64,000 nt of DNA, from contig NZ_CP010803.1 in assembly GCF_000960975.1 (NCBI RefSeq), positions 3,627,818 through 3,691,817 on the forward strand. Reading direction: 5' to 3'. Below the pieces are notes generated by a model. That model ran no database searches. It had not been told where the DNA came from and saw only the letters and a program-made list of their open reading frames with translations. Positions 48,807 to 57,128 of this stretch are shown here, in pieces. The DNA comes from Martelella endophytica (GTDB lineage Bacteria; Pseudomonadota; Alphaproteobacteria; Rhizobiales; Rhizobiaceae). The position numbers and the translations under genes were made by a program. Positions within the stretch are counted from its first letter, which is position 1; each line of letters starts with the position of its first letter.

Positions 48807-49336
48807 ACCTTTGAATCCGGCTCTAAGTTTTTTCGGCGGGGCCTTCCACCGAACATGTGACGGGCCTCAGATTGTGGCCTTCGATGGCGCCACGGGTCTG
48901 TATGCCATTCGGAATGGCTGGGCTCACATCGCTGCAGATCGCTACAAGCGCTAGAGCCCCCCAGTGCTGCATTTTCCTACCTTGAACTTCGAGACCCGTG
49001 TCGCGCACTTCTCATCGATCGCTCACTCCGGCCTTGCGGCTATGTCATGCCTTGTACTTTGCCGGTTTCAGTCACGCGTTTAGGTAATCGGCTTGCTTGG
49101 TCGAGGTTTCAGGGATTCTCCGGACCATCGTATTCGCCAGCGCAACGGCCGCGACCATTTGGGGCTTGCTTGCCACGAGGACAGCGAGGCAGCGGTTCGA
49201 ACCGCCAAGCTTTTCGATGATCCGGCGATCACCCTCATCGCTCCGACGATTCGCAGTCGTCGAACAACGGTTCCCCGATATGATGAAGTACGGACTCTCG
49301 ACTGGACGCCGGGCCTAGCATCAACGGAAAACAGCC
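48807..49336. other. Scrambled region between two transposase remnants
   Basis: About 530 bases with no intact gene. Short frames on both strands only. Probably debris of repeated insertions. Confidence 0.4.
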
Positions 49337-50361
49337 ATGGAAGAGTATATCGGCCGCGATGTATCTATGAAAGAGACAGCAGTTGCGATCCGCGGGTTGG
49401 GGTGCGTATCTGGCGCGGGAAATGCGCATTAGATCCTCACATTATTGCCGAGTTGATCCGCAAACGAGCACCCACGGTTAAGCGGGTGGTGTTTGAAACA
49501 GGGCCGCTCTCGGTGTGGTTCTATCATGCGCTTCGAGCCAAAGACCTTCCTGTCATCTGCATTGATGCACTACACGCTAAAGCGGCGCTCGACATGGCAA
49601 CGAACAAAACGGCTGCCAATGATGCCGATGGGCTGGCCCACCTGGCGGAGGTAGGATTCTTTCGCGAGGTCCGCGTGAAGCGGTTCGACAGCATGTTAGC
49701 GCGCACGCTTGCCGCGGCCAGCACCCGGTTGGTCCATATGACGACCGAACTTTCCAACCAGATCCGCGGTATCATGAAGACGTTCGGCTTGGTCATCCCA
49801 GCCGGCAAAGGAAGCGTATTCGAGAAGAACGTTCGAGATCTTCTTTCCAGCAGTGATGATCTCGCCCATATCGTGTTACCGCTTCTCGATGCCTGGAAAG
49901 GTCTGCGCGCTCGCGCCGCGGACCTCGGACGTCAGTTGGTCGTGGATGCCCGACAGAGCCGAGCTTGCCGCGTTCTGATGTCTATTCCCGGCGTGGGAGC
50001 AATCATTGCGACTTCTTTCGCAACGGCCATTGAGGAGCCTGGGAACGTCAGAAAGTCTCGATCCGTGGGCGCATGGGTCGGCCTCACCACGCGCCGTTAC
50101 CAGTCTGGCGAAGTCGATTATGACGGGCATATATCCCGACGCGGAGACCGCCATTTGCGCGGGCTCCTATACGAAGCGGCCTCGGTTATTCTCACGCGCA
50201 GTTCCAAACAGAGTTCGTTGCGGACATGGGGTCTTCAGCTGCGAGAGAGGGGCGGCTTCAAAAGAGCTGCCGTGGCTGTCGCGCGAAAGCTGGCTTTCAC
50301 CATGCACACCATGCTGAAGACCGGAGAATTCTTCAATCCGACTGCGGGCGCGACCGCATAA
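49337..50361 (+). pseudogene. IS110-family transposase with an N-terminal frameshift
   Basis: The true start is the ATG at 49337 (MEEYIGRDVSMKETAVAIRG), holding the first Asp of the DEDD site, but that frame stops at 49431. A frameshift near 49395-49410 is needed to join VRIWRGKCALDPHIIAELI and the rest, including VFETGPLSVWFY, ANDADGLAHLA and the C-terminal transposase_20 domain (MSIPGVGAIIATSFATAI, VGLTTRRYQSGEVD, SRRGDRHLRGLLYEAA). The remainder is intact to the stop, so decay is recent. IS110 elements lack conventional inverted repeats, and the ends cannot be set. Confidence 0.87.
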
Positions 50362-50913
50362 TACCGATAGCGTTCTATAATTTAGCGTTTGCAGCGTCCC
50401 TGCCGGGACGTGAGCCGAGCCATTCCGTTGATGGAGTTGCATCGCTATCTCAGCTGAATGCGTCATCCACATTGAAGGCTCGTCCCGCGAAGCTCCATCA
50501 TGCGGCGCCTGATGTCGACCGCGAAGACAAACATGTACTCGGCAGCGATCTTGAGAGAAATTCAACCTTGACGACCTAGCTGCGATTAGACGATCCCATC
50601 AGTCCATATCGAGAATATCGCACCCTCAATTCTTGGGATCCAACACCTAAACTTTAGCCCCGACTTTAGGCTTCGAATTTAGCCTCAGACTGGGCAACCC
50701 GCGCGGTGCCAAATACCCGCAAGGGCAAGGGGCTGCGGAAGGACCCACCGTTTTTCTGAAGGCTGGCGGACCCCGTAAACCAAAGGGCGGACCGCCAAAA
50801 CGATCCGCCCTTCTGCACCCGTCCCAGGCACTCAGTCAGAAGCTCTGAATCTGGACGCCGGGAACGCGTTGATTTAACAACGCATCAATGATGCCGACAA
50901 TCCAGCCATTGGA
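50362..50913. other. Junction between IS110 and the phage-like element; no gene
   Basis: About 550 bases. Apart from a terminator hairpin at 50783-50812, no coding frame or repeat was convincing. The left end of the integrated element should lie in or near here. Confidence 0.4.
50783..50812 (-). terminator. Hairpin downstream of the minus-strand phage operon
   Basis: Perfect nine-base stem AAGGGCGGA / TCCGCCCTT around a 12-base loop, about 100 bases past the stop of the NusG-like gene. No long T-run. Confidence 0.55.
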
Positions 50914-51582
50914 CTACACCTTGCTGATCGATGCCAAAGGCACGACCATCGGCGTCATCCGCCCGAACAGATCGACCTCGATCACGACATCACCCTTGCC
51001 CGTGGTGTTGGGCGTCACCACCGTCCCCACCTGCCCGGCGAAGATCCCGTCTTCGACCGTCACCCTGTCACCGGCAACAACCAGTACATCGCTCTGCCGC
51101 TCGTAGTCGAAAGCACCGTTGTCCGCCTTGCGCAGGAGAGCTGCGATGGCATCGGCCTTGAGGGCATAGGGTGTTTCCCATCCTCCGAGGATCGCCGTCA
51201 CATGCTCCTGCCTCAGCAATCCTCTCAGCGCCTTCGCCGTGCTGACGAAGCGGACGAGGACATAGCCGGTCATCAGCACCTCGTCCTGCGGCGGCAGCAG
51301 CTTGCCACGGCGCTTGCGTCTCTTACCCCGGCGCATCGGTACCAGTGCCTCGGCCCCGATCGCCTTAAGGGCTGCCTCCGTCTCCTGCTCATGACCCGGA
51401 TGAACAACGGCCACATACCAGCAGGCCGTGTCGCTTTCGGTATCGGAGGCTAGCGCCCCCTGCTCGTCCCGCCGCATCCGCCGGACAGCGTCATCCCGCT
51501 CCAGCTTGCGCAGACTGCGTTCACCGAGTTCCGCTTCCATGCTGCTCGTCATCATCTTCGCCACCGTCCCCGCCACCATCAT
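50914..51582 (-). CDS. NusG-family transcription antitermination protein of the phage element
   Basis: 222 residues. About 55 residues of charged N-terminal extension precede an NGN domain (WYVAVVHPGHEQETEAALKA, VPMRRGKRRKRRGKLLPPQD, LMTGYVLVRFVSTAKALRGL) and a C-terminal KOW domain (VAGDRVTVEDGIFAGQVGTV). NusG paralogs ride on RNA polymerase and let it pass terminators. It is the last gene of the minus operon and overlaps the preceding stop (ATGA). In an intact phage such a gene would be well placed to switch on the missing late genes. Divergent from housekeeping NusG by its extension and basic linker. Confidence 0.85.
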   Translation of the reverse strand: MMVAGTVAKMMTSSMEAELGERSLRKLERDDAVRRMRRDEQGALASDTESDTACWYVAVVHPGHEQETEAALKAIGAEALVPMRRGKRRKRRGKLLPPQDEVLMTGYVLVRFVSTAKALRGLLRQEHVTAILGGWETPYALKADAIAALLRKADNGAFDYERQSDVLVVAGDRVTVEDGIFAGQVGTVVTPNTTGKGDVVIEVDLFGRMTPMVVPLASISKV

Positions 51583-52322
51583 TGTGCTGCCGCCTCGCTC
51601 TGTCCGATCCGCTGTAACCTGTCGAAGAAGCCGTTGAGCGCCGTTGCCGGCGTGCCGTCATCGAGCGGCGGGAAGTAGACCCATTCCGCCCTGCCCGTAT
51701 CGGTCAGCCACGGATAACCGCGGGCCCTGTGCTCCTGCTCCCATGCCAGCCAGAGATCGCTTCCAACCTTCACTGGCTCGAAGTCAGAGCCGAACAGCAC
51801 CGTTTCCGCCGAGACCCGGATACCTCGGCCCGGATAGCGCACCGCCTGGTCATGCATCGCATTCACGGAAGGCCAGCCCATCTTCTGCATCCGCTCATGC
51901 TGGAGGGCTTTGCGGTCCGTTCTGCCTGCAGCGATCTCATGCTCCTGGAACCGGGTGAGCGGTGGCAGCGGCGTGCAGGGTTCTGCAAGCCGGATGAAGC
52001 GTTCGGCCATCCAGGCCTTGCCGAAGGTTGCGGCCATGGCAGGGCCGGTTGCCGGGGCTTCCATGCCTTCAGGCACATCCTGCCAGCGCTTGTCCCGGAG
52101 ATAGGTGCTGGCAGCAAACTTCACCGCCCTGCCCTTCATTGCGGCAAGGGTGAGGAAAGCAGGCAGCAGGCTCGATGCCCTCTCCCGGTCTTCTGCCGTC
52201 AGTCCCTGCCATTCGGCAAAGGCCCGCTCGTCACTGTCATCGCCGAAGGTCGGCCATTGCCGGTAGAACTTCAGGAAGGTCTTTCTGAGTGTCCTGCGGT
52301 CTTCGCTGTCAGTGCCGGTCAT
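51579..52322 (-). CDS. Conserved phage-element protein of unknown function
   Basis: 247 residues, no recognised domain. The N-terminal third is helical and charged (RRTLRKTFLKFYRQWPTFGD, LRDKRWQDVPEG), the rest rich in Trp and Pro. The opening stretch about field-of-work size resembles the tail of phage replication proteins (RDKRWQDVP), which hints at a replication-associated role. It overlaps both neighbours (14 bases with the upstream gene, 4 with nusG-like). No function is claimed. Confidence 0.7.
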   Translation of the reverse strand: MTGTDSEDRRTLRKTFLKFYRQWPTFGDDSDERAFAEWQGLTAEDRERASSLLPAFLTLAAMKGRAVKFAASTYLRDKRWQDVPEGMEAPATGPAMAATFGKAWMAERFIRLAEPCTPLPPLTRFQEHEIAAGRTDRKALQHERMQKMGWPSVNAMHDQAVRYPGRGIRVSAETVLFGSDFEPVKVGSDLWLAWEQEHRARGYPWLTDTGRAEWVYFPPLDDGTPATALNGFFDRLQRIGQSEAAAQ

Positions 52323-52824
52323 CGTGGCCTCCTGTGGTTCGGTGAGCCGCGGCTCCGGCGATCAGGGCCTTGGCGGCTGCGACCTTCTCCCTGCGGCGTT
52401 GCTTCTCCTCCGGTGAGAGCGATGCCGAAAGCCGCCGGCGTTCTTCGATGCCACTCACCCGCTCGCGCTCGATCCGCAGCATCTCCCGGTCATGACGAGC
52501 GGCATCATCGACGAGGGCGGAGAGTTCGGGCGGTTTCGGCAGGAAGGAGCGGAAGCGCTCATAGCGGCCGAGCCTGAGGTTCTCGAACACCCGGCGCATG
52601 GCACCGACAGGCTTGTCCCTCAGCACGTCCGCATAAAGCTCCGGTGCCATCTCCGGATCGATGCTGTCGGGGAGAATGAAGCCGTACTGCATCAGCTTCG
52701 CCAGCATCAGGTCGGAGCGGTGTGCACCTGCCGGTTCCATTGCTGCTTCATGGGCGGCGGCTCTCAACCGTCCAGTCAGTTCTGTCGATGTCGATGTCGA
52801 TGATGTCTGCATCTCGTTTGCCAT
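52309..52824 (-). CDS. Hypothetical phage-element protein with charged C-terminus
   Basis: 171 residues if begun at MANEMQTSSTSTSTELTG, with AGGGCAG before the ATG; an in-frame ATG 18 codons earlier (52878) is possible. Both starts lie inside the 3' end of the replication gene. A globular middle (RSDLMLAKLMQYGFILPDSI, PVGAMRRVFENLRLGRYERF) is followed by a long Arg/Glu-rich probable coiled coil at about 110-160. Family not recognised. Confidence 0.65.
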   Translation of the reverse strand: MANEMQTSSTSTSTELTGRLRAAAHEAAMEPAGAHRSDLMLAKLMQYGFILPDSIDPEMAPELYADVLRDKPVGAMRRVFENLRLGRYERFRSFLPKPPELSALVDDAARHDREMLRIERERVSGIEERRRLSASLSPEEKQRRREKVAAAKALIAGAAAHRTTGGHDDRH

Positions 52825-53845
52825 TGTTCTGCCCTGTGCGTTTGTCGAAGGATGCCTGCGCCCGCCTTTGGTGTTCACGCAGATGATCGGCGCGTGTTGC
52901 CGGCCATGGCGGTGATCTGGCCGATGATGCGGCGGGCGTGGACACGGGTTCCGGGGCAGGCCTGTCGGTCCAGCGATCCTGATTGAGCCATGTCGAGAGG
53001 TTGCACCACGGTCGGTCGTCGGTCTTGACGACGTAGCGCTTCAGCCCGGCGATGATCGTGTCGAAGTCGGCGCGCTGCCGTGCCGAGGCCCATGCCTTCA
53101 GCGCCGTCTTGCGGGCAACCTTCTGCGGATAGATCGGCCAGACAGCGTCATCGAACTCCGCCGTCAGCCCGGTGATATCGCCACCGTGTCGACGGGACCG
53201 GCGTTTGCCGGTGTTGACGGTGTCGCCTGTTGCCCCTGCCCTCTCCGGCTCGACTCCGAGGTCTGCCCTGAGACCTGCCCCGAAACCGGTGTTGAGACCG
53301 GCATCCGGTTCTGCTCCAAACAAACCCGCTTCCGCCCCGACGGGGGGATCTTTCTTTTGGGCCCCTTTAGGGGCCTTTTCTTTCAGGGGGGAATTTTTCT
53401 GATAGGGGGTTTGGGGGAAAGTGTCTTTTTGCGGCTCACCGTAACGCGTTACGTCACCCGTAACGCAGCGTAACGCCGCGTTACGGTCTGAAGCGTCACC
53501 GACCGCGGCCTGATCTGCCGTTTCGCCAGCATTCTCAGGGGCTCTGCCGTTATCGTCTGCATCCTGCCCACCGTCACGCGTTACGTAACACGTTACGTCA
53601 CGCGTTATGCCTGCGTTACGGTCTGCCTCCGGTTTTGCCGCCCTCCGAGCACGGTAGCGCGCCTGCCGTCTGGCCGCAGCAGAACGACCGCCATGGCCTT
53701 CTGCAGCCATGACGTCATCCGCCTCGCCGGTGGCCGGCACGAACACGGGTTCGCGCTCGGCCAGCGCTGCAGCCGTGCGGCCGATCAGATCGGCATCGAC
53801 GCCTGCACGCACCAGATCGGCTATGAGGGCGGCAACCGGGGTCAT
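52748..53845 (-). CDS. Phage replication protein (initiator/organiser-like)
   Basis: 365 residues. A helical N-terminus with an Arg-rich stretch (RSAAARRQARYRARRAAKP) is followed by about 130 residues of low-complexity sequence, whose DNA holds the iteron cluster. The C-terminal domain (about 230-310) reads FDDAVWPIYPQKVARKTALK, IIAGLKRYVVKTDDRPWCNL and STWLNQDRWTD, a pattern seen at the C-terminus of many phage replication proteins. Origin repeats inside the gene match the lambdoid plan in which the initiator binds its own coding sequence. Start overlaps the upstream stop by one base. Confidence 0.7.
   Translation of the reverse strand: MTPVAALIADLVRAGVDADLIGRTAAALAEREPVFVPATGEADDVMAAEGHGGRSAAARRQARYRARRAAKPEADRNAGITRDVTCYVTRDGGQDADDNGRAPENAGETADQAAVGDASDRNAALRCVTGDVTRYGEPQKDTFPQTPYQKNSPLKEKAPKGAQKKDPPVGAEAGLFGAEPDAGLNTGFGAGLRADLGVEPERAGATGDTVNTGKRRSRRHGGDITGLTAEFDDAVWPIYPQKVARKTALKAWASARQRADFDTIIAGLKRYVVKTDDRPWCNLSTWLNQDRWTDRPAPEPVSTPAASSARSPPWPATRADHLREHQRRAQASFDKRTGQNNGKRDADIIDIDIDRTDWTVESRRP
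53439..53625. repeat. Iteron cluster, probable phage replication origin
   Basis: Two groups (53439-53490 and 53571-53625) of the heptamer GTAACGC or its complement GCGTTAC. Group one: a palindromic pair GTAACGCGTTAC at 53441-53452, GTAACGC at 53460 and 53470, GCGTTAC at 53478. Group two: GCGTTAC at 53578 and 53613, with variants ACGTTAC at 53590 and GCGTTAT at 53602. Both groups end in CGTTACGGTCTG. About nine half-sites in 190 bases, inside the replication gene. Confidence 0.7.
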
Positions 53846-54615
53846 CAGCCGAGTTCCCGCTCGATCCGCTTGCCGATCCGGGCGATCTCGTCGGCCTTGC
53901 CGGAAAGATCCAGCGCCAGCTTCAACAGCCGGTCATGTTCTTCGCAGTGGGCTTTGCGGGCTGCCATGAAGCCGGCATGGAGACGATCAAACCCTTCCTT
54001 CTCGGCGGTGTATTCGTCGAGCAGCGGATTGCTGCCCTCCGGACCGAAGAAGGCCTCGCGGACGTCGCTTACCCAGACACGCGGGACATTGAGATCCCGG
54101 GCGAGCGTGGCATCGGTCCAGGATCCGCGATAGCCGCGGTCACCATAGACGTCATCCAGCTTCTCGGTGATGATCCGCCGGTCTTCCCGGTCCATCGCCG
54201 GTGGCGGGTCTGCCTGCGGTGCTGTGGTGGCCTCTGTTGGTGCCGGGGCTGCTGTGAGGGCTTTGGGTGCCGGGGCTGCTGTGAGGGCTGCCGTTGCCTT
54301 GACGGCGAAGGCCTTCGTTGCCGCCTTTCGCGGCTTTGCGGTTGCCATGTCCTGTCCTTTCGTTCGGTTTGTGACTGAGGTTCTGCGCCGGCAGGCCGGG
54401 CACCGGTCATCTGCCGGTGTTGCTCCGACCTTCCAGCCGCCGGCGTGGAAGTGGTCCGTGATCGCCTCGGGTGGGGCCTGCCGCAGCGCGGCGGTGAGGA
54501 TCGCGTAGCCGCTCGCCTCGCAGCAGCCGCAGACGATCCGCAGGGCTGCGGCCATGCTGCTGCCGTGCGCGACGGTGGTGCGTTCGAAGTGGCGGACGGA
54601 TGTGTTGGCGCTCAT
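53845..54615 (-). CDS. Phage-element protein, Cys-rich N-terminus joined to a helical domain
   Basis: 256 residues from the ATG overlapping the upstream stop. Residues 1-89 hold CGCCEASG and CPACRRR, a possible zinc ribbon. From Met90 (MATAKPRKAATKAF) an Ala/Pro repeat linker (two copies of TAAPAPKAL-like units) leads to a helical domain with DVYGDRGYRGSWTDATLARD, LNVPRVWVSDVREAFFGPEG and a C-terminal coiled coil. An excellent AAAGGACAGGAC site sits just before Met90 (54348), so a shorter product may be made as well, or two genes have fused. Helical part looks DNA-binding; not identified. Confidence 0.65.
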   Translation of the reverse strand: MSANTSVRHFERTTVAHGSSMAAALRIVCGCCEASGYAILTAALRQAPPEAITDHFHAGGWKVGATPADDRCPACRRRTSVTNRTKGQDMATAKPRKAATKAFAVKATAALTAAPAPKALTAAPAPTEATTAPQADPPPAMDREDRRIITEKLDDVYGDRGYRGSWTDATLARDLNVPRVWVSDVREAFFGPEGSNPLLDEYTAEKEGFDRLHAGFMAARKAHCEEHDRLLKLALDLSGKADEIARIGKRIERELG

Positions 54616-55355
54616 GCGGAGAGCTCCTGCAGGGCGTCCTCGGCATATCCGCCCCATTGGGTGGCCATCGCAGCTGCAATGCCCGGATATGTCCGGGAGC
54701 GCAGCCGCCAGCGGTCCGCCCCGGATGGCGCCCGGTGCACGATCGACCAGCGGCGGTGTTCGTCCGTGCCGGGCTTCGGCGGGGTCAGCCTGTCGGTCGG
54801 GGTCAGTTTTGGCAGGCCGCGCAGATAGAGCGAGGTGGCCTTGAAGGCCTGATCGCCGAACCACCACGGCTGAACCGTCTGTGCCGGCGGGGCATAGCCT
54901 GCAATCCGGGCCTTGGCGTGCCGGTGCATCACCGGGTTCTCCACCGCGATCCGTTCGACCGGTGCATTCCAGCAGGCCGAGAACAGCGCCGCCCCTTCAT
55001 CGAGAAGCCGCCACATGATGATGCGGCGGGCTTCGGTGGAGAGCGATGGCCATGCCTGTTTCTCCTGTGCCGTGGTCTCGCCCGGCGGATTGGTGGGCGG
55101 ACCCGAGAGCCAGCGGACACCGCTGTTGCAGAGCCGTGTGCACGGCGGATGCATCACCGCCAGCAGGTCCCAGCCGTCATTGAGGATCTCGCGGATATCG
55201 CAGACCATGTGACGGTTGCTGCCGTCTTCGGCTGGCAACAGATCGCAGGACCAGACATCATGACCGAGGGCCGCAAAGGCCCGGCGGACAACGCCCGAGG
55301 TCTCGCAGCCGATCAGGATCCGCATGGGAGGTGAGGAAGGCGATGCCATCACCAT
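54612..55355 (-). CDS. DNA cytosine methyltransferase-like phage protein
   Basis: 247 residues from the ATG with GAGGAGG eight bases upstream. A Rossmann-type N-terminus MRILIGCETSGVVRRAFAAL with GHDVWSCDLLPAE matches motifs I-II of C5-cytosine methyltransferases; VMHPPCTRLCNSG is the Pro-Cys motif IV and VERIAVENPVMHRH the ENV-like motif VI. There is no clear target-recognition domain and length is short, so specificity is unclear, and it may act on pre-modified or modified bases. Its end overlaps the next gene's start, and its start overlaps the GcrA-like stop by 7 bases. Confidence 0.65.
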   Translation of the reverse strand: MVMASPSSPPMRILIGCETSGVVRRAFAALGHDVWSCDLLPAEDGSNRHMVCDIREILNDGWDLLAVMHPPCTRLCNSGVRWLSGPPTNPPGETTAQEKQAWPSLSTEARRIIMWRLLDEGAALFSACWNAPVERIAVENPVMHRHAKARIAGYAPPAQTVQPWWFGDQAFKATSLYLRGLPKLTPTDRLTPPKPGTDEHRRWSIVHRAPSGADRWRLRSRTYPGIAAAMATQWGGYAEDALQELSA

Positions 55356-55861
55356 GCCGGCATCCTCCTCTCGTAAGGCCGATACATCAGCTTCTGGTGT
55401 TCCGGGCAGTAGGCAGCACCTTCTGCCACCGGTCTTCCGCAACAGGGTGCATCCGGGCCGAGCCGTTCGCCGCCCGGTGTCAGCACCAGCCGGCAGCGGA
55501 ATTCTCCGCAGTCGATGAACGGCACGGTGGGACTGCCCGGAAGCTGCATGTGCTGTGTGTCATAGGCCTCGATCGGCACCTGCCTGCGGATCGGTGCATC
55601 GATGGCAGTTGTTGGTGCAGGCTTCTTCTTCCGCTTCGCCAGCAGCCTTGCAGCCTTCGCCTTGCGTTCGGCCTCGATGGCGGCTGCCTTCTCCGCTTCG
55701 GTCTTCCTCTCCCTCACCGGAAACAGATCCGGATTGCGGCGGGCAATGCCGGCAACGACCATGCGCGAGACACCCCACGCTTTGGCAATCGCCGTCAGCG
55801 CCTTGCCATCCCGCCGCATCGCGGCCATCGCCTCGATCTCCTGACGGTCCCAGTACCTCAT
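55349..55861 (-). CDS. GcrA-like cell-cycle regulator homologue of the phage element
   Basis: 170 residues. N-terminal helix-turn-helix (about 5-50): IEAMAAMRRDGKALTAIAKA followed by WGVSRMVVAGIARRN. A Lys/Ala-rich linker follows. The C-terminal 45 residues, FRCRLVLTPGGERLGPDAPC then CGRPVAEGAAYCPEHQKLMY, match the sigma70-interacting end of GcrA with its Cys-x-Arg-Pro and YC-x2-H pattern. Host GcrA activates transcription at methylated GANTC promoters through sigma70. A phage copy could redirect host polymerase. Overlaps neighbours by ATGA. Confidence 0.65.
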   Translation of the reverse strand: MRYWDRQEIEAMAAMRRDGKALTAIAKAWGVSRMVVAGIARRNPDLFPVRERKTEAEKAAAIEAERKAKAARLLAKRKKKPAPTTAIDAPIRRQVPIEAYDTQHMQLPGSPTVPFIDCGEFRCRLVLTPGGERLGPDAPCCGRPVAEGAAYCPEHQKLMYRPYERRMPAW

Positions 55862-56103
55862 GCTGCACCAGCCTTCCGACCGGGCATCAGGCCGGATCCG
55901 TCCGCCAGAAAGTGTTCACGCGGTCGCCAGTCGGTACCGCTTTCGATCACCTTGCGGATGGCCGCATCTTCGGCCTCCTCCTGTGCTTCGGCACAGGGCG
56001 CCTCGATCATCGGATGATCGCTCCAGCCGCAGCGGCAAAAGCTGAACCCTGCCACCGAGACGAGATGGCAGGAGATGCGGGGCGAAAGATCTGTGCCCGT
56101 CAT
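55858..56103 (-). CDS. Small Cys-containing phage-element protein
   Basis: 81 residues from the ATG at 56103, which overlaps the CII-like stop; the frame is open further but only as a shadow of that gene. SCHLVSVAGFSFCRCGWSDH has one Cys, a spaced Cys-x-Cys and a His, a possible metal site. The C-terminal half (DWRPREHFLADGSGLMPGRK) has no known match. Overlaps on both sides support that it is real. Confidence 0.6.
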   Translation of the reverse strand: MTGTDLSPRISCHLVSVAGFSFCRCGWSDHPMIEAPCAEAQEEAEDAAIRKVIESGTDWRPREHFLADGSGLMPGRKAGAA

Positions 56104-56603
56104 CGGCCGGCTTTTCCGTCGATCACCGAAAGACCGCCGCCGGCAATCGCGCCGATCAGGCAGCGCTTCAGCCGATCCTCGCTGATTTCCTTGTCGGAGA
56201 GCTTCTGCAGGCAGAGCTGCGCCTCGGTCGGCGTCACATGACCGTCGGCCAGCGCCTCGAGGATCGTGCTCATCAGCTCGCCTTCGCTCGCCTGATCGCC
56301 CGCCATGCACTGGATCAGCGACAGTGCCGTCCTGCTGCGCTCATCCGATTCCGTCAGCCTGCGTCCGGCAGCGGCTGCCATGGCTTCGGTCACCAGCGGT
56401 GCATCGGTATCCTCTTCCAGGATCCTGACCACCGGGATCGGCATGATGTCGGTATCGCGCTTGCCGTTCCAGCGGCCGACGGCACTGGTCGAGCGGTTGG
56501 TGATCAGGGCAACGCGCTCGATCCCCCCTGCCCTTTTGATCAGGTCACGCTGGGCGCAGCGGATGGTGAGGATGAACGGATCGATGGAGGGCTCTTCGGC
56601 CAT
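56100..56603 (-). CDS. CII-like / HTH regulator at the head of the minus operon
   Basis: 167 residues. RDLIKRAGGIERVALITNRS, then TSAVGRWNGKRDTDIMPIPV and VRILEEDTDAPLVTEAMA, resembles the compact helix-turn-helix of phage CII/Cro-type proteins that recognise operators with a strong preference for the lysogeny decision. The C-terminal part is helical and may dimerise. First gene transcribed leftward from the switch region, the position of Cro or CII. CGCCGGG-AAAGG-CCCGGCG hairpin lies at 56639-56657 just upstream. Confidence 0.6.
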   Translation of the reverse strand: MAEEPSIDPFILTIRCAQRDLIKRAGGIERVALITNRSTSAVGRWNGKRDTDIMPIPVVRILEEDTDAPLVTEAMAAAAGRRLTESDERSRTALSLIQCMAGDQASEGELMSTILEALADGHVTPTEAQLCLQKLSDKEISEDRLKRCLIGAIAGGGLSVIDGKAGR

Positions 56604-57077
56604 GTCTCTCCCTTTACGAAAACAACAAAAGCTATGCGCGCCGGGAAAGGCCCGGCGTCGTTTCCCATGGCGGGACGGTGGATCGCGGTTTAGGGTCAGG
56701 TCAGTCGGATGGAGCGCCTAGGGCGGGTGCAGCCGGGAAGGACACGAGAACGATGGGTCAGCGCCCGCAGCGAATGATGGACACCAGCGCCGGAGCAGGC
56801 GCCCATATGGCCCGCTCCGGCGCACCCCGCGCGGACCGGCCGGGAGGAGATCGCCGGGTCCGCGCCGCGCGCAACAACGGGCAAAGGCTGCCCGGTGCGC
56901 GCGAAAGGGAAAAGGGTCGAGCGGCCAAACCGGCCGCGCAGAAAGTGCGGAAGAAGTCTGCCACGACAGTTTTGGCGACCTAAAACACGCCGAGATTGCA
57001 ATGGGCAGTTTTAAAAGATGGTTCGATAGATGCAGCTTCATGCCGCAAACAGATAATGGTATTTTTCCCATTTTACA
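56604..57077. other. G/C-rich spacer between the two phage operons
   Basis: About 470 bases between CII-like and the repressor. The part at 56690-56985 is markedly G/C-rich; frames are open on both strands (for example plus 56753-56983 and minus 56758-56964) but none reads like a protein. The repressor operator starts at 57058. Confidence 0.4.
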
Positions 57078-57085
57078 ATGGGAAA
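57058..57085. promoter_or_regulatory. Repressor operator O1 beside the repressor gene
   Basis: TGGTATTTTTCCCA at 57057-57070 followed by the inverted match TGGGAAA at 57079-57085, forming TTTCCCA-N8-TGGGAAA. The same 14-base unit recurs at 58141. It covers the first possible start codon of the repressor gene, so it probably mediates autoregulation. Confidence 0.6.
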
Positions 57086-57128
57086 TCTAACAGTGATGAA
57101 AGTACGGGAAATACCCTACAATCATTCT

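Noticed and set aside
53439..53625. CRISPR array
   Set aside because: Repeats are 7-12 bases, irregularly spaced and palindromic, and lie in a gene; iterons, not CRISPR.
54612..55355. Restriction-modification system
   Set aside because: No endonuclease neighbour and no target-recognition domain; an orphan phage methyltransferase-like gene fits better.
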